Positions 33,765 to 42,486 of a DNA stretch of 64,000 nucleotides are shown here, in pieces; position 1 is the first letter of the stretch; each line of letters opens with the position of its first letter. A program made the position numbers and the translations under genes. The DNA is from an uncultured Alphaproteobacteria bacterium (GTDB lineage Bacteria > Pseudomonadota > Alphaproteobacteria > Rhodospirillales > Rhodospirillaceae): contig LT599022.1 in the NCBI GenBank assembly GCA_900079695.1, forward strand, positions 648,287 to 712,286, written 5' to 3'. Under the pieces are notes generated by a model. That model had not been told where the DNA came from. It was given only the letters and a program-made list of their open reading frames with translations, and did no database searches.

Positions 33765-35906
33765 TCAGTTGCGCGCGCGTTCCACCGCGCTGATCACCGT
33801 GGTGGCGCGCAGCGCCGCGATGATGTTGGTGAGGTGGCGCACGTCGCGCACCTCGATGTCGACGATCACCTCGAAGAACGCCTTCGAACGGTTGGTGATC
33901 TTGAGGTTGACGATACTGCCGTTGTTCTGCGCGATCAGCATCGTCAGGGTGCCGAGCGCGGTCGGCTCGTTGGTGAGGATCAGCTTGACCCGGCCGATGT
34001 GGCTCTCGGCGGCGCAGTCGTCGTCCCACGAAATGTCGAGCCAGCGCTCCGGCTCGTCGGCGAGGCGTTCGAGCGTCGGACAATCGATGGTATGCACCGT
34101 CACACCCTTGCCGGTGGAGACGATACCGACGATGCGGTCGCCCGGCAGCGGGTGGCAGCACTGCGCGAAGTGGATCGCCATGCCCGGGATCAGCCCCTTG
34201 ATCGGCAACGCCGCGCCCGGCTTCGGCTTGGTGCGCGCCCGGGCCATCGGCACGATCTTGTCGGGCTTCGGCTGGTCCTTGAGTTCGGGATAGACCGCGG
34301 TGACGACGTCGCGGCCGGAGACGTTGCCCTCGCCCACCAGGGCGCGCAGGTCGTCGATGCTGCCGACCTTGAACTGCTTGAGGCAGCCGTCCAGTCCCTT
34401 ATCCGACAGCTCGACGCCCGCCTGGCGGAAGGCGCGTTCGAGGATCTGCCGGCCGAGTTCCAGATACTGCTCGCGCTGCTGGATGCGGACGAAGCGTCGG
34501 ATCCGGGTGCGCGCCTTGGCGGTGACGACGAACCGCTCCCATTCGGGCGACGGGTGCTGGGTCTTGGAGGTGACGATCTCGACCTGATCGCCGTTCTTGA
34601 GTTCGGCGCGCAGGGTGACGATGCGGCCGTTGACCTTGGCGCCGACGCAATGGTCGCCGACCGCGGTGTGGACCGCGTAGGCGAAATCGACCGGCGTCGA
34701 ACCCGCCGGCAGCGAGATCAGATCGCCCTTCGGCGTGAAGCAGAACACCTGATCCGCATACATTTCGAGGCGGGTGTTCTCGAGGAACTCCTCGGGGCTG
34801 GATGCATGATCCAAAATTTCAAGTAGCTCTCGCAACCACCTGAATTGCTTTCCGTCGTGGCTGTAACCCTGCTTGTATTGCCAATGCGCGGCAACACCCA
34901 GCTCGTTGACGGCGTGCATCTCGCGGGTGCGGATCTGCACCTCGATGCGGTGGCGCTGCGGTCCGATCACGCCGGTATGCAGGCACTGATAGCCGTTCGG
35001 CTTGGGGGTCGAGATGTAGTCCTTGAAGCGCCCGGGCACCATCGGGTACTGGCTGTGGATGATGCCGAGCGAGCGGTAGCAGTCCTCCAGGTTGTCCACC
35101 AGGATGCGGAACGCCATGATGTCGGACAGTTGCTCGAAGCCCACGTCCTTGCGCTGCATCTTGCGCCAAATCGAATATGGCGTCTTTTCCCGCCCGGTGA
35201 CGTGGGCGATCACCCCACCCTGCTCGAGCGTCTCGCGCAGTTCCTGAATGATGGTGTCGATCAGCGCCGTACCCTGTTCGCGCAGGAACGACAAACGGGT
35301 GATGATCGATTGCCGCGCCTCCGAGTGCAACTCGGCGAACGCGAGATCCTCGAGTTCCGACTTGATCTCCTGCAGGCCGATGCGTTCGGCGAGCGGCGCG
35401 TAGATCTCCATCGTCTCGAGGGCGATGCGGCGGCGCTTCTCCGGCGATTTGACGAAGTGCAGGGTGCGCATGTTGTGGGTGCGGTCGGCGAGCTTGACCA
35501 GGAGGACGCGGATGTCCTCGCTCATCGCCAGCACGAACTTGCGGAAGTTCTCGGCCTGCTTGGTCTGGTCGGACTGGAGCTGGATGCGGGTGAGCTTGGT
35601 GACGCCGTCGACGAGGTGGGCGACGTCGGCGCCGAAGATGTCCTTGACCTCGGCGAGCGTCGCGTTGGTGTCCTCGATGGTGTCGTGCAGCAGCCCGGTG
35701 ATGATCGAGGCGGTGTCGAGCTTGTATTTGGTGAGGATGCCCGCGACTTCGATCGGGTGCGAGAAGTACGGATCGCCGCTCTCGCGCACCTGGCTGCCGT
35801 GCATCTTCATCGCATAGACGTAGGCGCGATTGAGGGCGTCCTCATCCACCGACGGATCGTAGGACTTCACCCGCTCCACCAGTTCGTACTGGCGCATCAT
35901 GCCCAA
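33765..35906 (-). CDS. Bifunctional (p)ppGpp synthetase/hydrolase, RelA/SpoT family
   Basis: The 713-residue protein has an intact HD hydrolase domain (His50, His74-Asp75 in LLHDTIEDT), the synthetase domain (about 235-350, [13 protein letters not shown] and [13 protein letters not shown]), TGS (about 390-450) and a C-terminal ACT domain (about 640-713). Both activities look possible, as in alphaproteobacterial Rsh. It controls the stringent response. The best SD (AGGAG) points to TTG 35906; ATG 35900 or 35897 are alternatives. It is separated from rpoZ by a terminator. Confidence 0.95.
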   Translation of the reverse strand: MGMMRQYELVERVKSYDPSVDEDALNRAYVYAMKMHGSQVRESGDPYFSHPIEVAGILTKYKLDTASIITGLLHDTIEDTNATLAEVKDIFGADVAHLVDGVTKLTRIQLQSDQTKQAENFRKFVLAMSEDIRVLLVKLADRTHNMRTLHFVKSPEKRRRIALETMEIYAPLAERIGLQEIKSELEDLAFAELHSEARQSIITRLSFLREQGTALIDTIIQELRETLEQGGVIAHVTGREKTPYSIWRKMQRKDVGFEQLSDIMAFRILVDNLEDCYRSLGIIHSQYPMVPGRFKDYISTPKPNGYQCLHTGVIGPQRHRIEVQIRTREMHAVNELGVAAHWQYKQGYSHDGKQFRWLRELLEILDHASSPEEFLENTRLEMYADQVFCFTPKGDLISLPAGSTPVDFAYAVHTAVGDHCVGAKVNGRIVTLRAELKNGDQVEIVTSKTQHPSPEWERFVVTAKARTRIRRFVRIQQREQYLELGRQILERAFRQAGVELSDKGLDGCLKQFKVGSIDDLRALVGEGNVSGRDVVTAVYPELKDQPKPDKIVPMARARTKPKPGAALPIKGLIPGMAIHFAQCCHPLPGDRIVGIVSTGKGVTVHTIDCPTLERLADEPERWLDISWDDDCAAESHIGRVKLILTNEPTALGTLTMLIAQNNGSIVNLKITNRSKAFFEVIVDIEVRDVRHLTNIIAALRATTVISAVERARN

Positions 35907-35940
35907 TCGCGTACTCCTGTCGAGTCCCGACCCCAGACGA

Positions 35941-35967
35941 CAAAAGCGGCCTCAGCAGCCGCTTTTG
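35941..35967 (-). terminator. Terminator between rpoZ and rel
   Basis: Ten-base complementary arms around a 7-nt loop are read on the minus strand as a GCGGC/GCCGC core followed by TTTTGT. It follows the rpoZ stop, so rel probably has a promoter of its own or depends on read-through. Confidence 0.7.
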
Positions 35968-36040
35968 GACGAATGCCCGCGCTCGCCGCGCGCCATCCAC
36001 GCTCTCTGCCCGAACAACGAAGGCCGTTCTTCAGGCTCCT

Positions 36041-36430
36041 TTAGAGGTCTTCCTCGGTCTCGTCGGGAGCGATGAAATCCGTCTCATCCTGTTCGTTCAG
36101 CGAATCTTCGCGCATTTCCTGGGAGAGGTCCAGATTCATCGACGCCTCGGCGAGCTCGATCTCGATCGCCTGCATCTCGGCGTCGTCTTCCGGCTCGTCG
36201 AAGTCCACGGTCTTCTGCAGGCCCTGGATCAGCGCGGTGCGGAGGTTGTCGACCTCGACGGTGTGCTCGGCGATCTCGCGCAGCGACACCACCGTGGTCT
36301 TGTCGTTGTCGCGGTCCACCGTCAGCGGCGCGCCCGCGCTGATGTCGCGCGCACGCTGCGCGGTCAGCAGGACCAGCTCGAAGCGGTTCGGAACCTTGAG
36401 AATGCAGTCTTCTACCGTGACGCGCGCCAT
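36041..36430 (-). CDS. rpoZ: RNA polymerase omega subunit
   Basis: The 129-residue protein begins [20 protein letters not shown] and contains the [29 protein letters not shown] core of omega. A Glu/Asp-rich C-terminal extension of about 60 residues, common in alphaproteobacteria, makes it longer than the E. coli protein. It stabilises the beta' subunit and contributes to the ppGpp site, which fits its position beside rel. Confidence 0.95.
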   Translation of the reverse strand: MARVTVEDCILKVPNRFELVLLTAQRARDISAGAPLTVDRDNDKTTVVSLREIAEHTVEVDNLRTALIQGLQKTVDFDEPEDDAEMQAIEIELAEASMNLDLSQEMREDSLNEQDETDFIAPDETEEDL

Positions 36431-36523
36431 GGGATGTCCTGAAATCGCAAAAAATGGGAAAGCTCTTGTAAGCCCTTCCATAGATAAACGCAAGCCTCGC
36501 GCGCCGCAAGATGCGGCAACTCC

Positions 36524-37009
36524 TCATTCCGCCCGGTGGATTCCCTGCCCCGGCGGCAGCGCGGCGATCAACGCGGCGACGTCTTTCCCGAGGACCGGAT
36601 GAACCCAACCGGGGGCGACGTCGGCCAGCGGCACCAGCACGAACGCGCGTTCGTGCATGCGCGGATGCGGCAGGACCGGCGCATCCGCGCGCACCGTGTC
36701 ATGATAGGCGATCAGGTCGAGGTCGATCGCCCGAGGCGCGTTCGTCACCGTCCGCACCCGCCCGAACTCGGCCTCGATCCGGTGCAGCGCCGCGAGCGTC
36801 GCTGCGGCGTCGAGGGCGGTCTCCACCCGGGCGACGCCGTTGACGTAGTCCGGCTGATCGGAGACCGGCACCGGCGCGGTGAGATACCAGGGCGAACGCG
36901 TCAGCACCCGCACCCCGATCTCCGGCAGGCGCGCAAGCGCGGCCTCCAGCATCGCCTGCGGCGGACCGAAGCTGCCCGGCAGATTGGCTCCGAGAGCGAT
37001 CAGGATCAT
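36524..37009 (-). CDS. folK: 2-amino-4-hydroxy-6-hydroxymethyldihydropteridine pyrophosphokinase
   Basis: The 161-residue protein has HPPK landmarks: IALGANLPG at the start, the PDYVNGVARVET strand, the RAIDLDLIAYHD signature near residue 93, and PHPRMHERAFVLVPL. It makes the pyrophosphorylated pterin for folate synthesis. It lies upstream of rpoZ on the same strand and is divergent from the NYN gene. Confidence 0.95.
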   Translation of the reverse strand: MILIALGANLPGSFGPPQAMLEAALARLPEIGVRVLTRSPWYLTAPVPVSDQPDYVNGVARVETALDAAATLAALHRIEAEFGRVRTVTNAPRAIDLDLIAYHDTVRADAPVLPHPRMHERAFVLVPLADVAPGWVHPVLGKDVAALIAALPPGQGIHRAE

Positions 37010-37046
37010 CGCCGATCTCCCTTCCGCGAAATTCCGCCGAAAGCCG

Positions 37047-37076
37047 TTGACCGCTCCGCTCGGCGCACCTTAGATA
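37047..37076 (+). promoter_or_regulatory. Sigma-70-like promoter of the NYN gene
   Basis: TTGACC, an 18-bp spacer and TAGATA lie in the 216-bp gap between folK and the NYN gene, giving a leader of about 140 nt. It is assigned by eye. Confidence 0.45.
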
Positions 37077-37225
37077 CCAGTGTCACGAATTTCATCGTCT
37101 CGACTTTCACCCGTTCGGACCTTCCGCGTGGTTTCTCGCACGTATTGCCCAAGTCTTTTTCGGGAACGGTGTTGCAGATTGCCCCGCCTCGGATGATTCG
37201 CCAAAGGACATTTCAGGACACCGCC

Positions 37226-37843
37226 ATGATTTTTTATTCGCAGGAACGCCTCGGGCTGTTCATTGACGGCTCGAACCTCTACGCCGCCGCCCGCGCTCTC
37301 GGCTTCGACATCGATTACAAGCGCCTGCTCGAGCTGTTCGCCGAGAAGGGCATCCTGGTGCGCGCGTTCTACTACACCGCGCTGATCGAAGACCAGGAGT
37401 ATTCGCCGATCCGTCCGCTCGTCGACTGGCTGGACTACAACGGCTACACCATGGTGACCAAGCCGACCAAGGAGTTCACCGACGCCTCCGGCCGCCGCAA
37501 GATCAAGGGCAACATGGATATCGAGCTCGCCATCGACGTGATGGAGATGGCCGAGCACCTCGAACACATCGTCCTGTTTTCCGGCGACGGCGACTTCCGC
37601 CGCCTCGTCGAGGCGGTGCAGCGCAAGGGCGTGCGCGTCACCGTGGTCTCCACGGTCCGGTCGCAGCCGCCGATGGTCGCCGACGAACTCCGCCGCCAGG
37701 CCGACAACTTCATCGAGCTGTCCGAACTTCAACCGATGATCGCCCGCTCCAACGGCAACAACACCCGCAACGAAGAGCTGCGCATGCCGATGAGCCGCGA
37801 AAATCCCGAGCACGAACTTCTCGGCCTTGCCGATGACGAGTGA
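37226..37843 (+). CDS. NYN-domain (LabA/DUF88-like) protein, putative ribonuclease
   Basis: The 205-residue protein has the PIN-like NYN fold with its conserved acidic residues in GLFIDGSNLYAAARA, KGNMDIELAIDVMEMAE and VLFSGDGDFRRLVEAV. These form the metal site of NYN nucleases. An acidic, less structured tail follows residue 170. Alphaproteobacterial relatives are widespread, and RNA turnover is the usual guess. It starts at ATG 37226 with AGGACA upstream and its 3' end overlaps a uracil-DNA glycosylase gene by 11 bp, suggesting coupled expression. Confidence 0.88.
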   Translation: MIFYSQERLGLFIDGSNLYAAARALGFDIDYKRLLELFAEKGILVRAFYYTALIEDQEYSPIRPLVDWLDYNGYTMVTKPTKEFTDASGRRKIKGNMDIELAIDVMEMAEHLEHIVLFSGDGDFRRLVEAVQRKGVRVTVVSTVRSQPPMVADELRRQADNFIELSELQPMIARSNGNNTRNEELRMPMSRENPEHELLGLADDE

Positions 37844-38486
37844 CGCTCCGCAGTTCGGGCGCGACCCGGCGCCCGACTGCCGCCTCTGCCCCCGCCTCGT
37901 CGAGTTCCGCGAACGCAACCGCGCCGCCCTGCCCGCGTATTTCAACGGCGCGGTCGCGGGGTTCGGCGCGGCCGCACCATGGCTCCTGATCGTCGGCCTC
38001 GCTCCCGGGCTCCACGGCGCCAACCGTACCGGCCGCCCGTTCACCGGCGATTACGCCGGAGACCTGCTTTACGAAACCCTGGACCGCTACGGCCTCTCCC
38101 GCGGCACCTACGGTAAGGAAGCCAACGACGGCCTTGAACTGATCGGCTGCCGGATTTCCAATGCCGTTCACTGCGTTCCGCCGCAGAACAAGCCGACGCC
38201 GGAAGAGGCAGCCACCTGCCGCCCCTACCTCCGCACCGAGATCGCCGCGAATCCCGAACTCGAGGTCCTGATCGCCCTCGGCGCGATCGCCCACGATGCG
38301 ATTCTGCGGATTCTCGGCGTCAGGAAGGCGGCCTATCCGTTCGCCCACGGCGCGGTTCACCGTCTGCCGGGCGGGCTTACGCTGGTCGACAGCTACCACT
38401 GCTCGCGTTACAACACCAACACGCGCCGCCTCACGCCCGAGATGTTCCATCGGGTGTTCGAAATCGCCCTCTCGCTGAAGTCCTAG
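37833..38486 (+). CDS. Family 5 uracil-DNA glycosylase (UDGb), 4Fe-4S type
   Basis: The 217-residue protein has the UDGb motif LAPGLHGANRTGRPFTGDYAGDLL near residue 57 and the second-site motif VDSYHCSRYNTNTRRL near 185. Cys residues in CRLCPRL, AVHCVPP and TCRPYL fit a 4Fe-4S cluster. The enzyme removes uracil and some other damaged bases from DNA. Start ATG 37833 lies within the ATGACGAGTGA overlap with the NYN gene; an upstream TTG (37827) is possible. Confidence 0.9.
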   Translation: MTSDAPQFGRDPAPDCRLCPRLVEFRERNRAALPAYFNGAVAGFGAAAPWLLIVGLAPGLHGANRTGRPFTGDYAGDLLYETLDRYGLSRGTYGKEANDGLELIGCRISNAVHCVPPQNKPTPEEAATCRPYLRTEIAANPELEVLIALGAIAHDAILRILGVRKAAYPFAHGAVHRLPGGLTLVDSYHCSRYNTNTRRLTPEMFHRVFEIALSLKS

Positions 38487-38753
38487 TTTTTCGCCGTTTC
38501 CGGCCGCGGGATACGGCGTTCCGGCGATTGCGGCTCCGGATCGCATCGCGCCTTCGCGCGTTACCGGCATGAACCCCGGCCCCGCCGGGGGTCCCGCGCA
38601 CCGCCGCCGTCGATACGGGCGGTCTCCGGCCCCGACCCGCGGGACCGACGGCATCTGACGAAACCTCACGCTCGTCGCCATGCCGCGCCGCGGACGGCTC
38701 CCTCGTCATCACTCCGAAACCGGCATGCGCACGAGCCCCGGAGAAAACAGGAC

Positions 38754-39776
38754 ATGAAGGTCGAACACATCGTTGCCGGACGCCGGACGGGCTTCTGCGG
38801 CGTCGTCGATTACGCCGGACGGATCGTCGAGGCCCTCCGGAACCAGGACGACGTCGAGGCGCAGATCCACGAAACCGACGGCTGGACCGTCGGCGAGCTC
38901 AACCGCATTCTCGGCGAAGTTCCCGCCGCTCCGTCCTCCGTCGTGCATATCCAGTACCCCAGCATCGGCATGGGGCGCGCGCCCTGGGTGGCGATCCCGC
39001 CGCTGGTGTGCCGCCGGGCGCGGCTGTTCATCACGCTGCACGAATTCAGCACCTTCAGCCGCGCCCGCAAAGCCTACATGCTGCCCTACGCGGCATGGGC
39101 GCACGGTCTGATCTTCGTCACCCCGCAGGAGGCCGAGGCGTTCCGGCGCGTCTATCCCTGGGCGGGGAAGAAGTGCCACGTCGTGCCGATCGGCACCAAC
39201 ATCGTGCCGCCCGCCGCGCCGCACTCCGCCGACGACGGCATCGTCCACTTCGGCCAGATCGCGCCCGGCAAGGGGCTGGACGCGTTTCTCGACGTGGTGG
39301 AGGCCCTGCGCCGGCGCGGCTGCACCGTGCGCTGCAGCGTCGTCGGCTCGATCCTCGACGAAAGCCTGCCGATCGCGCGGCGCACCCGCGAGGTGGCGGC
39401 GCGTTGCGGCATCGCCCTCGAACTCGGCAAGGAAGCCGATGCGGTTTCGGCGGTCCTGCAACGTCATGCGCTCGCGGTGCTACCCTTCCCCGACGGCATC
39501 AGCGACAAGCGCGGCTCCGCCCTCGCGTGCCTCGAACACGGCCTCGCGGTGATGACGATTCACGGCGACGCCACCCCCGAGTGGCTGCGAGAAACCACTC
39601 TGCCGTTCGTCGACGCCGAAACGGCGGCGGCCCGGATCGAGCGATTCCTGCGCGACCGCACGCTGCCGCCGCCGCAGCCGGCGAGCACGCGGCGCATCCT
39701 CGCCACGGCGCTGCGCGATCGCCGCTGGCCGGAAATCGCCCGGCGTCACGTCGCGCTCTACCGCCGGGCGGCGTAA
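38754..39776 (+). CDS. GT4-family glycosyltransferase
   Basis: The 340-residue protein has a GT-B fold: N-terminal GRRTGFCGVVDYAGRIVEAL, VVHIQYPS, a donor-binding half with VHFGQIAPGKGLDAFLDVVEAL, and VLPFPDGISDKRGSALACLEHGLAVM carrying the E-x7-E-like region. The donor and acceptor are unknown. It is followed after 9 bp by a pyruvyltransferase-like gene; together they look like a small exopolysaccharide or cell-surface glycan module. The SD (AGGA) precedes ATG 38754. Confidence 0.85.
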   Translation: MKVEHIVAGRRTGFCGVVDYAGRIVEALRNQDDVEAQIHETDGWTVGELNRILGEVPAAPSSVVHIQYPSIGMGRAPWVAIPPLVCRRARLFITLHEFSTFSRARKAYMLPYAAWAHGLIFVTPQEAEAFRRVYPWAGKKCHVVPIGTNIVPPAAPHSADDGIVHFGQIAPGKGLDAFLDVVEALRRRGCTVRCSVVGSILDESLPIARRTREVAARCGIALELGKEADAVSAVLQRHALAVLPFPDGISDKRGSALACLEHGLAVMTIHGDATPEWLRETTLPFVDAETAAARIERFLRDRTLPPPQPASTRRILATALRDRRWPEIARRHVALYRRAA

Positions 39777-39785
39777 GGAGGGCGC

Positions 39786-40985
39786 ATGACGATCCTGGTG
39801 TTCAACGACCGCTTCAGCGCCAACGTCGGCGACGGCCTTCTGGCCGAAGCGCTGCTGCACCATCTGCGAGCCGAAGTGCCGGAGATTCCGAGTCTCGGCG
39901 TCGACATCGACGGCAAGACCGGCTACGCCGCGGGCGAAGACCGGCGCGGCTGGAAGCGATGCCTGCCGGTGCCGTTCGCGCTCCGGCGGCGTCTACGGTG
40001 CCGCGCCGCCTATCGCCGGGTGCGGGCGCGAATCGCCGCCATCCGGTCCGAAACCGCCGGGATTTCCGCGATCGTGATCGGCGGCGGGCAGTTGATCACC
40101 GCCACGTCCGACTATTTCCCCGCCCGCCTGTCGGCCGTGCTCGACGACGCCCGCGAGCACCGCGTGCCGGTCTACGTCCACGCGGTCGGCGTCAGCGAGG
40201 CGGAAACCTGGCAGGCCGCCGACGCGCGGCTGCTGGCGCGCGCGCTCACGGATCGCACCTGCCTGCGCCGCGCCGCCGTGCGCGATACGCGTTCGAAACG
40301 ACTGTGGGATCTTCTCGCTCCCGAGGTCCCCGCCGCACTCGCCCCCGATCCCGGCATCGTCGCCGATGCTCTGCCGCATCGCCGCGGCGAACCGGACCCG
40401 GAGCGGGTCGGCATCGGCGTGATGGCGCCCAAAGTGGTGCGTGAGATCATGAAGGCCGAAGACGGTGCAGGCGTCGCGTTCTATCGCGACCTATGCGGTG
40501 CCCTCGCCGATCGGGGCCTCCGCCTCCGGCTGTTCACCAACGGCGACCCCGGCGACGAAACGTTTCTCGATGCGCTGATGGCCGACGGTGCGGTCGCCGG
40601 CATCGCCGAACGTGCGCCGCGGCCGCGCGATCCGGCGGCGCTGCTGGAGATCGTCGGCGGCTGCGGTGCGATCGCGGCGCATCGCATGCATGCCAACATC
40701 GCCGCCTACGCCCTCGGCGTCCCGCACGTCGGGCTGGGCTGGGATCCCAAGCTCGAAGGATTTTTCGCGCTGTCGGGCCGGAGCGGCTTTCTCGTCGGCC
40801 CCGGTCCCGGCTCCGCCACGCGCGCGGCGGACGCGGTTGCGCGCGCCTTGGCAACGCCGTGGGACGAGGCGCGGCGGCGACAGGTCCGCGCCCACGCCGT
40901 GCGCGCGGTGGCCGATCTCGCCGCGGCGATCCGCGCCGACGTCGGCGGTGCCGCCGCGGGCGCGGCTACCCCCGTTCGCGCATGA
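39786..40985 (+). CDS. Polysaccharide pyruvyl transferase family protein
   Basis: The 399-residue protein matches the CsaB/PssM-type family. It has N-terminal [21 protein letters not shown], the [13 protein letters not shown] loop near 100, [12 protein letters not shown], and the C-terminal [31 protein letters not shown], typical of the second GT-B-like half. Such enzymes add pyruvate ketals to surface sugars. Its end overlaps smpB by 20 bp in convergent orientation. Confidence 0.82.
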   Translation: MTILVFNDRFSANVGDGLLAEALLHHLRAEVPEIPSLGVDIDGKTGYAAGEDRRGWKRCLPVPFALRRRLRCRAAYRRVRARIAAIRSETAGISAIVIGGGQLITATSDYFPARLSAVLDDAREHRVPVYVHAVGVSEAETWQAADARLLARALTDRTCLRRAAVRDTRSKRLWDLLAPEVPAALAPDPGIVADALPHRRGEPDPERVGIGVMAPKVVREIMKAEDGAGVAFYRDLCGALADRGLRLRLFTNGDPGDETFLDALMADGAVAGIAERAPRPRDPAALLEIVGGCGAIAAHRMHANIAAYALGVPHVGLGWDPKLEGFFALSGRSGFLVGPGPGSATRAADAVARALATPWDEARRRQVRAHAVRAVADLAAAIRADVGGAAAGAATPVRA

Positions 40986-41457
40986 TCCGCGCCTTGTCGC
41001 GCTGCCAGTCGCGCGCCTTTTCGGTCTCGCGTTTGTCGTGCTGCTTCTTGCCGGTGGCAAGGCCGAGGAGGACCTTGGCGACGCCCTTGTCGTTGAAATA
41101 GAGCTTGAGCGGCACGATCGTCCGCCCCTCGCGCGCGACCGACGCCAGCCACTTGCGCGCCTCCCGCTTGTGGAGCAGGAGCTTGCGCACGCGCCGCGCC
41201 TCGTGCTGGAAGATCGTCGCCTTGGCATATTCGGGAATGTAGGCGTTGTAGAGGCCGACCTCGGCCTCGCCGCCCTCCTTGAGCGCACCGGCGAAGGAAT
41301 CGTTGAGGTTGGCTTGGCCGTGGCGCAGGCTCTTGACCTCGCTGCCGGAGAGAACCAGCCCCGCTTCGAGCGTGCTTTCGATCTGATAGTCGTATCGCGC
41401 CCGGCGGTTTTCGGAAACCATGCCGGTCGATATCAACGCCTTGCGGGGCTGCTTCAT
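40966..41457 (-). CDS. smpB: SsrA-binding protein SmpB
   Basis: The 163-residue protein has [40 protein letters not shown] and the basic C-terminal tail ([22 protein letters not shown]). It delivers tmRNA to stalled ribosomes. It is 9 bp downstream of dapA. The tmRNA gene itself is not in this window as far as I can see. Confidence 0.96.
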   Translation of the reverse strand: MKQPRKALISTGMVSENRRARYDYQIESTLEAGLVLSGSEVKSLRHGQANLNDSFAGALKEGGEAEVGLYNAYIPEYAKATIFQHEARRVRKLLLHKREARKWLASVAREGRTIVPLKLYFNDKGVAKVLLGLATGKKQHDKRETEKARDWQRDKARIMRERG

Positions 41458-41466
41458 CTCAAGTCC

Positions 41467-42351
41467 TTAGTGGGCGGCTTCCAGCAGTCCGACCTTCTGC
41501 AACGCGGCGTCCACCTTCGCCTTGCCCTCGGCCGACAGCGGCGCGATCGGCAGTCGGCAGCCGTCGGCGCAGATGCCGAGCCGGGAGGCCGCGTACTTCA
41601 CCGGAGCCGGGCTGGTCTCGCAGAACATCGCCTCGTGGAGCGGCATCAGCCGGTCGCGAAGCTGCCAGACCTTGGGATAGTCCCCTTGCTGCCAGGCGGT
41701 ATGAAGCTCGGAGCAGAGGCGCGGCGCGACGTTGGCCGAAACCGAGATGCAGCCGACGCCGCCCTGCGCCAGGAACGCGGTGACGGTCGCGTCCTCGCCG
41801 GAGAGTTGGCAGAACTTCGGCCCGATCTCGGTGCGGACCTTGAGCGGGCGCGCGAGATCGGCGGTGGCGTCCTTGACCCCGACGATGTTCGGCAGGCGCG
41901 CGAGACGGGCCATCGTCGCCACCGACATGTCGATCACCGACCGGCCGGGAATGTTGTAGATGAAGATCGGCAGGTCGACGGCCTCGGCGACCGCCTTGAA
42001 GTGGAGGTACTGCCCCTCCGGGTTCGGCTTGTTGTAGTACGGCGTCACCACCAGAAGCGCATCCGCACCCGCCGCCTGGGCATGGCGCGAAAGACTGATC
42101 GCCTCCTCGGTGGAATTGGAGCCGGTGCCGGCGATCACCGGGATGCGCCCTTTGCACACCTCGATGCAGATCTCGGTCACACGGTTGTGCTCGGCGTGCG
42201 AGAGGGTCGGCGATTCCCCGGTGGTGCCGCACGGGATCACCGCGTGCGTACCTTCGGCAATCTGCCAGTCGACGAACCGGGCGAACGCTTTTTCGTCCAC
42301 CGCGCCATCGCGGAAGGGCGTGATCAGCGCGGTCATCGAGCCTTTGAACAT
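41467..42351 (-). CDS. dapA: 4-hydroxy-tetrahydrodipicolinate synthase
   Basis: The 294-residue TIM-barrel enzyme has GTTGESPTLSHAEHNRV, the catalytic Tyr in VTPYYNKPN near 129, and the Schiff-base Lys in IVGVKDATADLARP near 157. It makes the first committed intermediate of lysine and meso-diaminopimelate. ATG 42351 with GGAG upstream gives the usual MFKGSMTALITPF start; ATG 42363 adds four residues without a good SD. The dapA-smpB order is common in alphaproteobacteria. Confidence 0.95.
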   Translation of the reverse strand: MFKGSMTALITPFRDGAVDEKAFARFVDWQIAEGTHAVIPCGTTGESPTLSHAEHNRVTEICIEVCKGRIPVIAGTGSNSTEEAISLSRHAQAAGADALLVVTPYYNKPNPEGQYLHFKAVAEAVDLPIFIYNIPGRSVIDMSVATMARLARLPNIVGVKDATADLARPLKVRTEIGPKFCQLSGEDATVTAFLAQGGVGCISVSANVAPRLCSELHTAWQQGDYPKVWQLRDRLMPLHEAMFCETSPAPVKYAASRLGICADGCRLPIAPLSAEGKAKVDAALQKVGLLEAAH

Positions 42352-42486
42352 CGGATGCTCCATCGGTCAAAAATCCGTCTTGCGGACGCGGCGAATCCGG
42401 GGTTTATACCGGGTGCGGGGGACGGAAGCGATAGAATAACGACAAGCGTCCCATCGGGCAATCGGCCCGCGAACTTGGCGACAGAG

